Notes: generated by a model from the sequence alone, not told the origin. 64,000 nt of DNA from Neoalteromonas arenosi (GCF_030362855.1 NZ_JAUCBP010000012.1:310001-374000); one strand, 5' to 3'. Counted from the first letter of the stretch, positions 10,301 to 18,887 are shown. Made by a program: numbers and translations.

Positions 10301-13300
10301 AGGTGTAACGCCCTATATCCCCTGGAACAAGGACGCGAAAGATTACGTTTGTGAAAAAGTAACGCTTCCCTCTATCTGGGAGTTCAACACGGGCACGAAT
10401 GTCTCTACTTTCATTGATGAAGTTAGGGAAAAAGTCGCGAATGACGACAGAGTGGCCGTGTTAAGAGAGCAAAATCTCTGGACTGACATCAATGATCGGG
10501 CCGTCGAAGGTGGCTTTTATTACACCAACGCCGAGCATTCTGCACAGCAGTCCTCAGAGAATCTTGAGCGCTATGAGGAAGAGTTTAAAGAGGGCCGCAA
10601 AAATGTGCTGAATTGCTCTACAACGATGGAGATGGGGGTTGATATTGGTGGGATATCGGCTGTGGTCATGAACAACGTTCCCCCTCACCCGGCTAATTAT
10701 CTTCAGCGCGCAGGCCGGGCAGGTCGTTCAAGCGAGGCTCGGGCAATCGGGTATACCATTTGTAAAAATAACCCTCACGATCAGTTTGTATTTAATCAGC
10801 CCAAATGGCCATTTATTACGGAGATCCCGGCTCCTACAGTCACCTTTAGCTCTTCAAAGCTGGTGCAACGGCATGTGAATGCGTTTTTACTCGGTAAATT
10901 CTTACGAGAAAAAATAGGTCTCACTCAAAAGGAAAGATTGTTCTTAAGCCTGGAATGGTTCTACCTAAAACAAGATGCGCAGCAAGCGATTTATGAACGT
11001 TTTATTGATTGGTTGAGCGCTAACAGCGCAAATATGAAGCATGAATTGGATGTGCTTGTACGTGGTACGTCATTGTCATCTTGTTCACAGATCAAGCTGT
11101 GCGATGAAGCAAAGCAGAAGGTTGTGACGTTAGCTGAACGCTGGCGAAGCGAATATCAGTATATTCAGGATGAACTAAATGCGACTGATTCTGAGTTCTA
11201 CAAACACAAGCTTGAAAAAGATTTGCGTTGCTTGTCTCGAGAGTATTTGTTGCGGGACTTAGCAACAAGGGGCTTTTTGCCTGGTTATGGTTTCCCCACC
11301 GACGTGGTTAACCTATCTGTGTATTCACTGACCGACTTCTTGCGTGAAAAAGAAAATGAGCGCAAGAAAGATATAAACGAATCCAGAGATGACAACGTGT
11401 CATTGAGCCGTGGAATGCCCAGCAGAAACCTTGCCGTTGCCATTCGAGAATTTGCACCTGGAACTGAATTGGTTCTTGATGGCAGGGTGCACAGGTCAGC
11501 CGGAATTACGTTGAATTGGCAAAACGTTCATGTGGAAGGCGCAAAGGACGCTCAGAAGTTTGATATTGCCTGGAAGTGTGACAGTTGTGGGCAAACGGGA
11601 TACGAGACTGAGCTTAACAAGCAAAGCGGCCTCGTTTGTACTAATCCTAAGTGTGGAAAGGCAATAAAGGTTAAGCATCAGCGTAATGTTATCGAGCCTA
11701 CTGGATTTGTGGTGGATTTCTATCATCCACCGTCCAATAACATCGCGCACACACAATTTGTGCCAGTTGAAAAACCGTGGGTCATGGGAAAAAGTGAGCA
11801 TATCCCGCTACCAAACCCTGAAGTTGGTCATATGGTGGCAGATAGCGAAGGGCACGTTTTTCATCACTGTTCTGGTGTAAATGGTACTGGGTATGGAATT
11901 TGTCTGGGCTGTGGCAGGGCCGAATCGATGACGTTATCAGAAGAGCTGCCTCTATCTCTCTCGTACGATAAGCCGCATAGGCCTCCAATGCCTAACCGCT
12001 TTCAACGTAACGCTGATGATAAACCCGAGTGTGACGCTTCAGGAAAAATATTAGAGGGGATTCATCTTGGTTACAACACAACGACAGACGTCTTCGAGCT
12101 ATTACTGCGTAACCCAGAGTCTAAAGCTTGTTTGCACGACAAAACGACTGCTACAACTATCGCGGTTGCACTACGGAAAGCCCTGGTTGACCAACTCGGT
12201 ATTTCTGTCAGTGAGGTAGGTTATAGCACTCGACCAGCATTGGTTGACGGTGGAGCTCATGCTGAAGTCGTTCAACTTTTCGATATAGTTAGTGGTGGTG
12301 CGGGTTTTGCCACCTCGGCAAAGCACGTCATTAAGTCACTTTTGGAATCAATGTTTGAAGTACTTTCCTGTAACGACGACTGTGAAAAGTATTGTCATTC
12401 GTGTTTGTTAGAAAACGACTCTCGTCATGATATTGACCGATTAGACCGAAAGCAGGCACTGACCTGGTTACAGGAAAATATTCAGAATCATCTAAGTCTG
12501 CCAAGTCAGGTTAATGAGTTACTTGGACGAAATTGTTCTGTTTCTTATGTGGCTAGCACGCTTCAGGAAAAACTCAGTGAGGTGGCGAGGTCCAAACCAG
12601 ATACTTTGAGATTTGTTTTCTCTGGGCAAGTGTCTGACTGGGATACGGCTACAGGTCCTTTCAAAGCGAGGTTCCATAGTTTACTGAGCGATGAAATTAA
12701 CGTTCAGGTTATTGTACCCAATAAAGAGCTCGGTAAAGAGGTAACCCGGTTCCTGTCAGAGTTGAGTAGAATAGGCGTTGAAATAATAACAGCTGATGTT
12801 GAACACAACGTTGTATTTCAGGTGACCAAAGACAGCCATTGTCTGACCATTGCAAATATTGACGAGCGAGCCACATTACCGGGTGAACATTGGCTTGTGA
12901 GCGAACAAATTTCGGTGGAGTCTGACTGCTACCCTCGAATCGAAGGACAAAAAGTCGAGCTTGAGCCACCACAAAAAATCGGTGCACAGGAAATTCCTGC
13001 GCTGAAAGAGTTAAATGGATCATTGGTGGGCTTAGGAAACCGGCTTATTCACTTCTGGAGCGAGAAAGAGTCGCGACTTAAAGATGAATTATCCAGTACG
13101 CCTTTGGAAAAAGTTGTTTATACCGATCGCTATTTACAAAGTCCATCAAGCCTGTTGATGTTAAGTGAGCTGCTTTCGACGCTTGCAAAGGATCAGAAAC
13201 TCAGCATTGAAGTTAACACCTGTTTTGATGTGAACGACAGAGCGAGAGAAGGCTTTGCCATTCACCACGACTGGGTTTACGAGGATGATTACGAAACCAT

Positions 13301-13610
13301 TTTTACCGGTTGGCTATCTCACGCTTGCTCTCAGGATGTTCAGGTAAACATGGCAGAGAAAGCTGAGATCCCTCACAGACGGACACTGGTTTTATATTTT
13401 CAGAACGGCAAAGTGATCACGATAGTGCTAGATCAGGGGTTGGGATACTGGAAACTCTACCTCGACAGAGGGCTCCATAATTTTGACTTTCGTCGTAGTG
13501 TAAACGAACAGGTTACGCGCCTTGGAGAGGCTTATGGACGCGCTAAAGTATACAACAGTGCAGATTGGCAGACGTGGTTTACTATTAACGTGGCAACAGA
13601 TAATACCTAA
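7308..13610 (+). CDS. druE: Druantia helicase DruE-like (superfamily 2 helicase with DUF1998 zinc cluster)
   Basis: The protein has 2100 residues, with ATG at 7308 overlapping the druH stop (an in-frame ATG at 7314 is the alternative). The helicase core shows Walker A GTGSGKT (124-130), DEAH (260-263), SAT (297-299), TTMEMGVDIGG and arginine-finger motif QRAGRAGR (1133-1140). Several Cys pairs look like zinc ribbons (near 487-505, 603-606, 1424-1450). The DUF1998-type cluster Cys1688-x3-Cys1692-x3-Cys1696-x2-Cys1699 follows. A C-terminal ~400-residue extension is not recognised. Size and domain order match DruE, the common protein of all Druantia types, which protects against phage by a mechanism still being worked out. 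MrfA-type repair helicases share these domains but are less than half this length. Confidence 0.85.
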   Translation: MIMKGFFSTLKRQANSRAKEATLSVLGINKPGLRNHLSAKMEGDEAFVHGPVFEQMFAWERDLSSSMEELSDQGLLSKAVIDALDAKNNDRYRFNREWYPFKHQHKAWKDLLAPKAQSRIITSGTGSGKTECFMIPVLEDLYRESIEAKAQLSGVRALFLYPLNALINSQRERLNAWTKHFDGDIRFCLFNGKTPEYLESKERQRQKANPQEVMSREGLREDPAQILVTNGTMLEYMLIRQADAPIIEQSKGKLRWIVLDEAHTYVGSQAAELALQLRRVMQAFEVKPENIRFVATSATIAGEEAENSLKRYLANLANISEDQVDVIGGRRRVPQLTPAASESLTLNEIEAIEPEGETPDSKKEKREPAVSQKRFNALVNNTIAMSLRALLTKQNSPPKTIEELKRGLSEFNLTENEIYRWLDVCTNTRPSYNGQDEAFLKLRAHYFQRTLDGIWACIDKQCSHKANTPLDEQWPFGTVYSTHRVNCECGAPVLELAFCDECNEPHLLGAYDTNSMLQQWVNRQEDEFSLTEGERELDPDDAIDESGSDNDNTTRTSQPVVFSNNVSEAHNYHPTSFDKTGKMAFGDGDINLAANEEQLQECADCGHTGRGQNGRAFRRCLLGAPFYATNAVPTVLEYCPDFERDEKEKNKEGPNSLPGRGRRLITFTDSRQGTAKISVSMQQEAERSHFRGVLVRELRKSLESKMDLAPELLEKVKAYQSMPLEKMKELLPVIAQVNTGDAEALKTYISALEGGSQSKVQPKPMQWLELTGIVKSDNDIAHSMTIENRYLDPEVFERSDATKLSEMLLTREIARRPKFRNNIETQGLIKLVYPGIEAIDKTPEFWAEHKLSLRDWKDYLKVCMDFFVRENTYVAVNDEWSRWIGMHFYPKFLIDPDSKDEDENRIKKWPLVKTGNKRQQRIITLLAKAAGFEKLEAREESILNTWLKAAWKALVDTRTLSEVSNKQFQLRLNTVQFSLMSEAFICPITNKLLDTTFKGVTPYIPWNKDAKDYVCEKVTLPSIWEFNTGTNVSTFIDEVREKVANDDRVAVLREQNLWTDINDRAVEGGFYYTNAEHSAQQSSENLERYEEEFKEGRKNVLNCSTTMEMGVDIGGISAVVMNNVPPHPANYLQRAGRAGRSSEARAIGYTICKNNPHDQFVFNQPKWPFITEIPAPTVTFSSSKLVQRHVNAFLLGKFLREKIGLTQKERLFLSLEWFYLKQDAQQAIYERFIDWLSANSANMKHELDVLVRGTSLSSCSQIKLCDEAKQKVVTLAERWRSEYQYIQDELNATDSEFYKHKLEKDLRCLSREYLLRDLATRGFLPGYGFPTDVVNLSVYSLTDFLREKENERKKDINESRDDNVSLSRGMPSRNLAVAIREFAPGTELVLDGRVHRSAGITLNWQNVHVEGAKDAQKFDIAWKCDSCGQTGYETELNKQSGLVCTNPKCGKAIKVKHQRNVIEPTGFVVDFYHPPSNNIAHTQFVPVEKPWVMGKSEHIPLPNPEVGHMVADSEGHVFHHCSGVNGTGYGICLGCGRAESMTLSEELPLSLSYDKPHRPPMPNRFQRNADDKPECDASGKILEGIHLGYNTTTDVFELLLRNPESKACLHDKTTATTIAVALRKALVDQLGISVSEVGYSTRPALVDGGAHAEVVQLFDIVSGGAGFATSAKHVIKSLLESMFEVLSCNDDCEKYCHSCLLENDSRHDIDRLDRKQALTWLQENIQNHLSLPSQVNELLGRNCSVSYVASTLQEKLSEVARSKPDTLRFVFSGQVSDWDTATGPFKARFHSLLSDEINVQVIVPNKELGKEVTRFLSELSRIGVEIITADVEHNVVFQVTKDSHCLTIANIDERATLPGEHWLVSEQISVESDCYPRIEGQKVELEPPQKIGAQEIPALKELNGSLVGLGNRLIHFWSEKESRLKDELSSTPLEKVVYTDRYLQSPSSLLMLSELLSTLAKDQKLSIEVNTCFDVNDRAREGFAIHHDWVYEDDYETIFTGWLSHACSQDVQVNMAEKAEIPHRRTLVLYFQNGKVITIVLDQGLGYWKLYLDRGLHNFDFRRSVNEQVTRLGEAYGRAKVYNSADWQTWFTINVATDNT

Positions 13611-13663
13611 ACGGAATACAAAACATGTAGGTTTGGGAATCAGATTTGTGCAATGGTTTTGAC

Positions 13664-14866
13664 ATGAAAAAAATTGTTGATATTCGCTATGCTTTGAATG
13701 AAATACATGATGTGTGGGTTATTACATCACCAGATAACTCGGCAGTTGGTGAGGCACATGGGATCAAAACGTTATGGGACATCGATGTACCCAATTCTGA
13801 ATTATCTACTTCAAAGTTAAATGACATTTACGAGAATGAACTTGATAGTTCAGATAGACAAAGAAAAGAACTTGATGAAGTGTTTGAGTATGCAGCTGAA
13901 ATTGATAGTGAGCTGATAAATAATGTCATGGGCGGCAACGCTGGTCGAGACATCAAAAAAAGTGTTCTTCAAAATGGGGTAGATGCTCTCGCTTATTACG
14001 TGCCATTCCATGTTAGAGGCGGTCAGTGGGGGATTTATATTCCGTTATCATCGATTGCATTTATGATATCTCAGGTGTTTCACAAGGTTGATGCACCGCC
14101 GATTGATATAATGAGAATGTCAGTTAGGGCTTTACATCAGCATGAACTATTTCATTTCGCAGTAGAGTATGCGCTAGCTCAGTGTGAAGTTATCCATAGA
14201 CGCCCAATATATAAAAACCTTAACTCATTAAATAACCCTGGAGTTGGGTACCGGCTTGTCGAAGAACAGTTGGCAAATGCTAGTATGATTAGAAGCTTTT
14301 GGGGACGAAGAGTCAGAGGAAAAACTCAAGCACTTCGCGGGTTTGTAAGGTCACAACCTGCTGGTTATAAAGATGCTGAAGCCATTACGGCTCGTGTTCG
14401 TTTTGAAGAAACTGCATCAGACTATATTAGCCAATGTTTCGAACGACTGACCGATTCCTATGTGATCGGTGGATTAGATGGTTTTAATTTACTGCCACCA
14501 CAGCCAATTGATTGGCGTTATTGCCCGGTTCACTTAATCAATGATAATAATAGGATTGGAATAGATCCGACCTTAATAGACTTATTCGTATCAGTTTCAA
14601 AGGTTAACGAAACCGCAAATTTTAGAAAACAACTCAGTAAACTCGGGGCGCGGGTTCGCAGTGCATGGAATAAAACAAAGACATTGATGGCCCAAGATAC
14701 CACTTTAAAAGGCCTAGACTTTAAACAGTGGGAGCGCAAACCTGAGGGGCCGGTGTACTCAGTAAGAGTAACAAAGGGATTCAGAGCGCATATCCAATAC
14801 CACCGTGATGCGAGAGAGTGGACTTGTTTGGGGATAGGAAGTCATGAAAATATGGGGCATGGCTGA
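13664..14866 (+). CDS. Unknown island protein with HExxH metallopeptidase-like motif
   Basis: I do not recognise the family. The open frame reaches back to TTG 13646, but ATG 13664 (MKKIVDIRYAL) is the better start, giving 400 residues. HELFH at 160-164 forms an HExxH zinc motif, and Glu200/Glu201 in VEEQLANA lie 36-37 residues later, a plausible third ligand as in gluzincin peptidases. The last ~70 residues (pattern VYSVRVTKGFRAHI, then a tryptophan strand and a GSH/HG ending) resemble the strand arrangement of RelE/ParE-type toxins; this is a pattern match only. It begins 54 bases after druE in the same direction and looks more AT-rich than the core genes to the right. No signal peptide is seen, so it should act in the cytoplasm. 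Confidence 0.6.
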   Translation: MKKIVDIRYALNEIHDVWVITSPDNSAVGEAHGIKTLWDIDVPNSELSTSKLNDIYENELDSSDRQRKELDEVFEYAAEIDSELINNVMGGNAGRDIKKSVLQNGVDALAYYVPFHVRGGQWGIYIPLSSIAFMISQVFHKVDAPPIDIMRMSVRALHQHELFHFAVEYALAQCEVIHRRPIYKNLNSLNNPGVGYRLVEEQLANASMIRSFWGRRVRGKTQALRGFVRSQPAGYKDAEAITARVRFEETASDYISQCFERLTDSYVIGGLDGFNLLPPQPIDWRYCPVHLINDNNRIGIDPTLIDLFVSVSKVNETANFRKQLSKLGARVRSAWNKTKTLMAQDTTLKGLDFKQWERKPEGPVYSVRVTKGFRAHIQYHRDAREWTCLGIGSHENMGHG

Positions 14867-15010
14867 AAAAGAGAGTATTTTCAAAAGTCGTAATAAACTC
14901 ACCGGTACACTTCAACGTACTCTTTAGTTGTGAAGGTAATTGTTAATGTAAATGACCGCTAACTTGGCATCTTATGGTTTGTCTGAGAGTTTTTATTTTG
15001 CGAGTGCTTG

Positions 15011-15059
15011 GACCTACCGATTATGAGTCGGATGCTCTAACCAACTGAGCTATCGGGCC
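15011..15059 (-). pseudogene. Truncated CAU-anticodon tRNA gene (tRNA-Met or tRNA-Ile2), 5' half only
   Basis: Read on the minus strand from 15059, the acceptor 5' strand GGCCCGA, D arm AGCTCAGTTGGTTAGAGC, anticodon arm CCGA-CTCATAA-TCGG (anticodon CAT) and variable-loop start are all present. After GGTCC the sequence turns into unrelated AT-rich DNA: no GGTTCGAATCC-type T arm and no TCGGGCC acceptor partner follow. A CAU anticodon with this loop fits elongator tRNA-Met or lysidine-modified tRNA-Ile2; the fragment does not settle which. The break faces the defence island, which suggests insertion or deletion linked to the island. An intact gene for this tRNA must exist elsewhere. Confidence 0.8.
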
Positions 15060-15090
15060 ATTGAGAGGATGCTTGAATCAAGCGCTGCGC

Positions 15091-15119
15091 AGTATAAGCA
15101 GTTTTAATCGCCTTGTCAT
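15091..15119 (-). promoter_or_regulatory. Sigma70-type promoter of the truncated tRNA gene
   Basis: On the minus strand, ATGACA (15119-15114) and TATACT (15096-15091) each match the -35 and -10 consensus at five of six positions, with an ideal 17-base spacer. The -10 lies about 31 bases before the tRNA 5' end, a normal distance for a tRNA leader. It would now transcribe a half tRNA into the island edge. Confidence 0.65.
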
Positions 15120-15184
15120 CTGTTCTGTGCACGGCAGGAATTCAGCTGTGCATAAATTAAACAAAAGCCAAGGCTTTGCATTGT

Positions 15185-17923
15185 TTAGGTGTTAGTAAAC
15201 TGCTTCCTACGTCTAATAACGATGAATGCTAGGGCCACTATTCCTGGCCAGTATAAACTGCCGCCTGAACCTGAATCACTTCCAGCCGGTGGAGTAGTGG
15301 CAGTTGGAGCAGTCACTCTTACCACAACAGAATCAGTGGCCAGTACACCGAAGTCATCAGTCACCTGCAATTCAAAGGTTAGCGTGCCAGCAGTATCCGG
15401 TGCCGTAAAAGACGGTGTGAGTGTGTCAGCATTATTGAGTGTCACAGCCGTACCTACGGTTTGTTCCCAGTTGATCACTAGCTCACCACCTTCAGGATCG
15501 GATGCAGTACCGCTTAAACTCAGTGTTTGTCGCGTACCCGCAGCGATTTCATCACCGGCATCAACGAGCGGTGCGCTGTTATTTTCATCATCGCGAATGG
15601 TCACGGTGAGCGTTGTAACACTGCTTAAGATACTGGTATCACTGCTGGAGAGGTTAATCGTGAAGCTTTCCGTACTTTCAGATTCACCGTCGTCGAGGAT
15701 GTCGACTTCGATAGTTTTGTCTTCAGTGTCGCCATCCGCCCAATTCAGAGTACCGCTAGTGGCGGTAAAGTCGCTCCCAGCGGCAGCCTCACCGGCGGTG
15801 ACATCGTAGTTAACAGCGATGGCTGTATCAGAGCCACCATTGCGAGCAACATTAAATGAAACTGTGCCTTGGTTCTCTCTGATACTCTGTGCATCCTGCT
15901 CAAAACCGATGACGCCACGCACTGCACCGGCACCATTTATGGTCACAAAAGCCGTATTTCGGGTAAGTAGTTGGCCACCACGTGGATTGCTCAGTCGCAC
16001 AAAAAACAGCTCGTTAGGTTCTTCAGTACTGTCGAGATCAAGACTCACCGTAATCGTTTTACTCCCCACTTCACCGGTAGCCCAATTAAGCGTGCCACGC
16101 GTACCCTCGAAATCACTGTCTCGCGCTGAGCCAGTAATAAAGTGATAATCAACACTAATAGCATCCGTACCTTGACGATTGACCGTGATAGATACTTCAC
16201 TACCTTCATCACCGGCGTACTGTGCATCAGAGAACTGTACGGCTGTATCTGCACTGCTTATGGTTTCGTCTTTTAAGATGTACAAGCCGCCTTGAATGTC
16301 GCTGACTAAAATATTGCCACTTGGAAGATAAGGATAAACACCCCAAGCGCCGTTAAATGAGGCGTTATTTGACGAGCCATACGTGTCGAAATAACCAGCT
16401 TGTGATGGGGCAGTAGGGGCACTGATGTCCAATATGGTGAGACCGCGTTCGTAGTTGGACATGTAATAGCGGCTGCCTCTGGTAAAGCCGTTATGGTCTA
16501 TCGCACGTGTTGGACCAACCCACGACTGAACCAGTTGCGGTGAATTGAGATCACTAATATCAAAGAAGTGAACCGTTGTGTTTAGACCGCGGCGCTGCTC
16601 GTCTAGTTCATCGTGTAAAATTACGTATTGCTTGTCTTCACTCCACCAGCCTGAATGCACATATTCTGCGTTAGGATAGCTTTCACTGCCAAGTTCAGTG
16701 GCAGAGCGCGATGATGTGTGATCCCATAAGCGCAGCTCATTTTCGTTAAAGTCTAGCATCACATTACACACGCCATCTTGTGTATGCACACAATCGCGAT
16801 CGGCCCGCGTATCATCAATTAGCACTGACGAAGCATCATGGGTATAGTCGTTGCGAGTCGCGCCGGCTAAATCATAGATTGAGTTCGGCGAAGTCGCATT
16901 GCGCAGCTCAAACGTCCGCCATGAACCGCCGTTGTTCTCGCTGCCGGTGATATGTAACCACGCTGAACGATTCGGTAACACCGTGTTAGTCGTGTAATCA
17001 ACGTTACTGATGTAGACATTGTGCGCGCGTGTGTCCTCGGTTGTGCGCGTTACTAACTCAATACTGTTAGGTAAACCGGATAAATCGATAATGGTTAAGC
17101 CTTCAGTAACACTATCGGCACCGGCATATGCGTAGGCTTTCCAGCGCTGCTCATTACTCGAGTAATATTGATAAACTTTAATGTCACGCCAAGTCGTTGA
17201 TTGACCATTAACCGAGCCTACAACCTCAGGATTTTCAGGATCGGTAACATTTATCACGGCGATACCTCGTCGCAAGCCAATAATCGCGTATTCATCCATC
17301 GTATTGAGGTCAACGTGGCCCCAAATATCATTCGCTGAACTACTGTTAGTTGGCATTGCGCCCAGCGGTACCCGACCCAACAAAGATACGCCATCACATT
17401 CGAAACCCGCTGAATTGCCCGCCTCACAGGGCGAAGCTGCCTGGGCAGTCTGCATTAATTCAATCGCCTCAAGGCTCAATTGCAAAGCTCCCTGATCGAT
17501 GCCTTTGCTATCTACGATTACGTCAAAGCCTTTACTGTAGAGGGTATCTGCGTATTGCAGCGGTACTCCTACCAAAACCGAACGAAATAGACTGGGTTGT
17601 TGTACTTGATAGTTGTCAACCGTATTAAAACCGCCGAGAACCGGTTGCATATCAGATATTAGGTACAACAGGTCCTGTTCATCCGCAATTTGATATTCAC
17701 CCTCTGCTACTAAAATAGTATCGCCTTTATTGGCTTGCTGGACGGCATATGCAATGGTTTTACAAGGCCGGAAGCGATTGTTGCAAGTGCCAACATCTTC
17801 ACCACTTGCAGCAACAAAACGCGCTTTTTCTTTTTCGCTATGCGCCAGACTGACTTGACTGAACAGCACAGCTGTCAGCATGATAAATAGAGGAGCGCAC
17901 TTACGGCGTTTTAAAAATTGCAT
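15185..17923 (-). CDS. Choice-of-anchor B family secreted protein with Calx-beta domains and GlyGly-CTERM tail
   Basis: I start it at ATG 17923 (MQFLKRRK), which gives 912 residues with a clear signal peptide ending LAHS and an AAGGG-type ribosome site; the frame stays open to 18103 but that extension makes no sense as a secretion signal. After a short DUF1565-like stretch (GTCNNRFRPCKTIAYA) comes the LVIVD-repeat choice-of-anchor B region (about 170-580), two Calx-beta-like domains (starting near 600 and 720), and a PKD/cadherin-like domain. The tail GSGGSLYWPGIVALAFIVI followed by RRRK is a GlyGly-CTERM sorting signal, cleaved by rhombosortase and linked to type II secretion. It is divergent from the MbnP/MbnH pair; its own role is unknown. 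Confidence 0.85.
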   Translation of the reverse strand: MQFLKRRKCAPLFIMLTAVLFSQVSLAHSEKEKARFVAASGEDVGTCNNRFRPCKTIAYAVQQANKGDTILVAEGEYQIADEQDLLYLISDMQPVLGGFNTVDNYQVQQPSLFRSVLVGVPLQYADTLYSKGFDVIVDSKGIDQGALQLSLEAIELMQTAQAASPCEAGNSAGFECDGVSLLGRVPLGAMPTNSSSANDIWGHVDLNTMDEYAIIGLRRGIAVINVTDPENPEVVGSVNGQSTTWRDIKVYQYYSSNEQRWKAYAYAGADSVTEGLTIIDLSGLPNSIELVTRTTEDTRAHNVYISNVDYTTNTVLPNRSAWLHITGSENNGGSWRTFELRNATSPNSIYDLAGATRNDYTHDASSVLIDDTRADRDCVHTQDGVCNVMLDFNENELRLWDHTSSRSATELGSESYPNAEYVHSGWWSEDKQYVILHDELDEQRRGLNTTVHFFDISDLNSPQLVQSWVGPTRAIDHNGFTRGSRYYMSNYERGLTILDISAPTAPSQAGYFDTYGSSNNASFNGAWGVYPYLPSGNILVSDIQGGLYILKDETISSADTAVQFSDAQYAGDEGSEVSITVNRQGTDAISVDYHFITGSARDSDFEGTRGTLNWATGEVGSKTITVSLDLDSTEEPNELFFVRLSNPRGGQLLTRNTAFVTINGAGAVRGVIGFEQDAQSIRENQGTVSFNVARNGGSDTAIAVNYDVTAGEAAAGSDFTATSGTLNWADGDTEDKTIEVDILDDGESESTESFTINLSSSDTSILSSVTTLTVTIRDDENNSAPLVDAGDEIAAGTRQTLSLSGTASDPEGGELVINWEQTVGTAVTLNNADTLTPSFTAPDTAGTLTFELQVTDDFGVLATDSVVVRVTAPTATTPPAGSDSGSGGSLYWPGIVALAFIVIRRRKQFTNT

Positions 17924-18002
17924 AACATACCCTTGTTTACGCAAGACATTCCAACGAATGTAAAGAAGCAGAGCAAACAAAGTATCAGGAAAATGTGGGT
18001 GG

Positions 18003-18887
18003 ATGAATAGTGTGCAACTAAAAAAGGCGATGAGAAATACAGCAAAATTATACGTAATCATACTGTGTGTGAGTGTCTTGAGTTTGTTTGGTTGCCAACC
18101 CAATAACGCCGAATCCGTTGCGCAGCAAGCTGTTCAAGTGTTTGATCGGCAACTGCATACGCGTGTACCGATGCGTTTACACTATGCCAGTCAGTCACTT
18201 GATTGTGCAGATTCTTTCACCCATGGGCAAAATCTATGGCAACTAGAACGTCTTGCGTTTTTTACCTCCGAATGGCAATTGTTTGACCCTGAAACAAATG
18301 CCTGGCAAGCAGTCAATTTGTTAACCTCAGACTGGCAAACTCAGCAAGTTGCATTGTTGTGGTTTGAGCAACAATGCACAGCACACAATGAATTACTCCG
18401 GCATCATAGCATTGAACTGGATGTCACACCGGCGCTCTGGCAGCGAGCCACCCAACTGCGCTTTACCCTAGCCGTACCTTTCCACAGCAATCATTTAAAT
18501 CCCCTAACGCAACCTTCGCCATTGAATATTCCGGAAATGTTTTGGTCGTGGCGCATGGGATTTAAGTTTGTTCGTTTTGATATGCGCACCAACAGCAATG
18601 AGTTAGGAAGCTTGGGTTGGTCGTATCACCTCGGCAGCATTGGTTGCCAGAGTGCATCGAGCATGAGGCCGCCTGAACAGGCTTGTCAGCAGCCTAATCG
18701 CTTGCAGGTATCGCTTAACAAACTCAGCGCCAATAATACGCTTGTGTTTGATATTGCTGCTTTGTTGAAAGACATTGAGCCAACCGCTATGGGAGGCTGT
18801 ATGTTCCACCGTGACAATGAGTCAAGCTGTGATGTGTTGTGGCACAATTTGCAAACTAGCAACGTGATAAGGTGGCAGGGTGATTAG
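18003..18887 (+). CDS. MbnP-family copper-binding lipoprotein
   Basis: The 294-residue protein starts at ATG 18003; ATG 18030 (MRNTAKLY) is an equally good start for the signal peptide. The hydrophobic stretch ends in SLFGC, a lipobox-like site. The mature part opens with a beta-strand pattern (RLHYASQSLDC) and contains FWSWRMGFKFVRFD, a tryptophan-rich motif typical of MbnP relatives, with paired cysteines later. In characterised MbnP, a tryptophan is oxidised to kynurenine by MbnH and helps bind Cu(I). The mbnH-like gene follows with an 8-base overlap. No methanobactin precursor or synthesis genes are seen, so this is the widespread methanobactin-free MbnPH type. Confidence 0.8.
   Translation: MNSVQLKKAMRNTAKLYVIILCVSVLSLFGCQPNNAESVAQQAVQVFDRQLHTRVPMRLHYASQSLDCADSFTHGQNLWQLERLAFFTSEWQLFDPETNAWQAVNLLTSDWQTQQVALLWFEQQCTAHNELLRHHSIELDVTPALWQRATQLRFTLAVPFHSNHLNPLTQPSPLNIPEMFWSWRMGFKFVRFDMRTNSNELGSLGWSYHLGSIGCQSASSMRPPEQACQQPNRLQVSLNKLSANNTLVFDIAALLKDIEPTAMGGCMFHRDNESSCDVLWHNLQTSNVIRWQGD

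Larger units (their letters stand above)
14867..15184. other. Island edge without intact genes
   Basis: This ~320-base stretch between the HExxH gene and the GlyGly-CTERM gene holds the truncated tRNA gene and its promoter, both listed separately. I see no integrase gene, no open frame of note and no clear terminator. The switch from accessory to core genes happens here. Confidence 0.7.

Noticed and set aside
4048-13610. DISARM, Zorya or Hma system
   Set aside because: No DrmA/DrmB split, no motor genes ZorA/ZorB, no methylase beside the helicase; the size pair fits Druantia type III better.
15011-15059. Intact tRNA gene
   Set aside because: The T arm and 3' acceptor strand are absent; the sequence past the variable loop does not pair.
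15189-15809. Long open frame (206 codons) on the plus strand
   Set aside because: It is antisense to the Calx-beta/PKD end of the choice-of-anchor B gene. Its Ser/Val-rich product mirrors the repeats of that gene and it has no ribosome site.
17924-18103. N-terminal 60-residue extension of the choice-of-anchor B protein
   Set aside because: A proper signal peptide and ribosome site occur at 17923; the extension would overlap the divergent MbnP gene.
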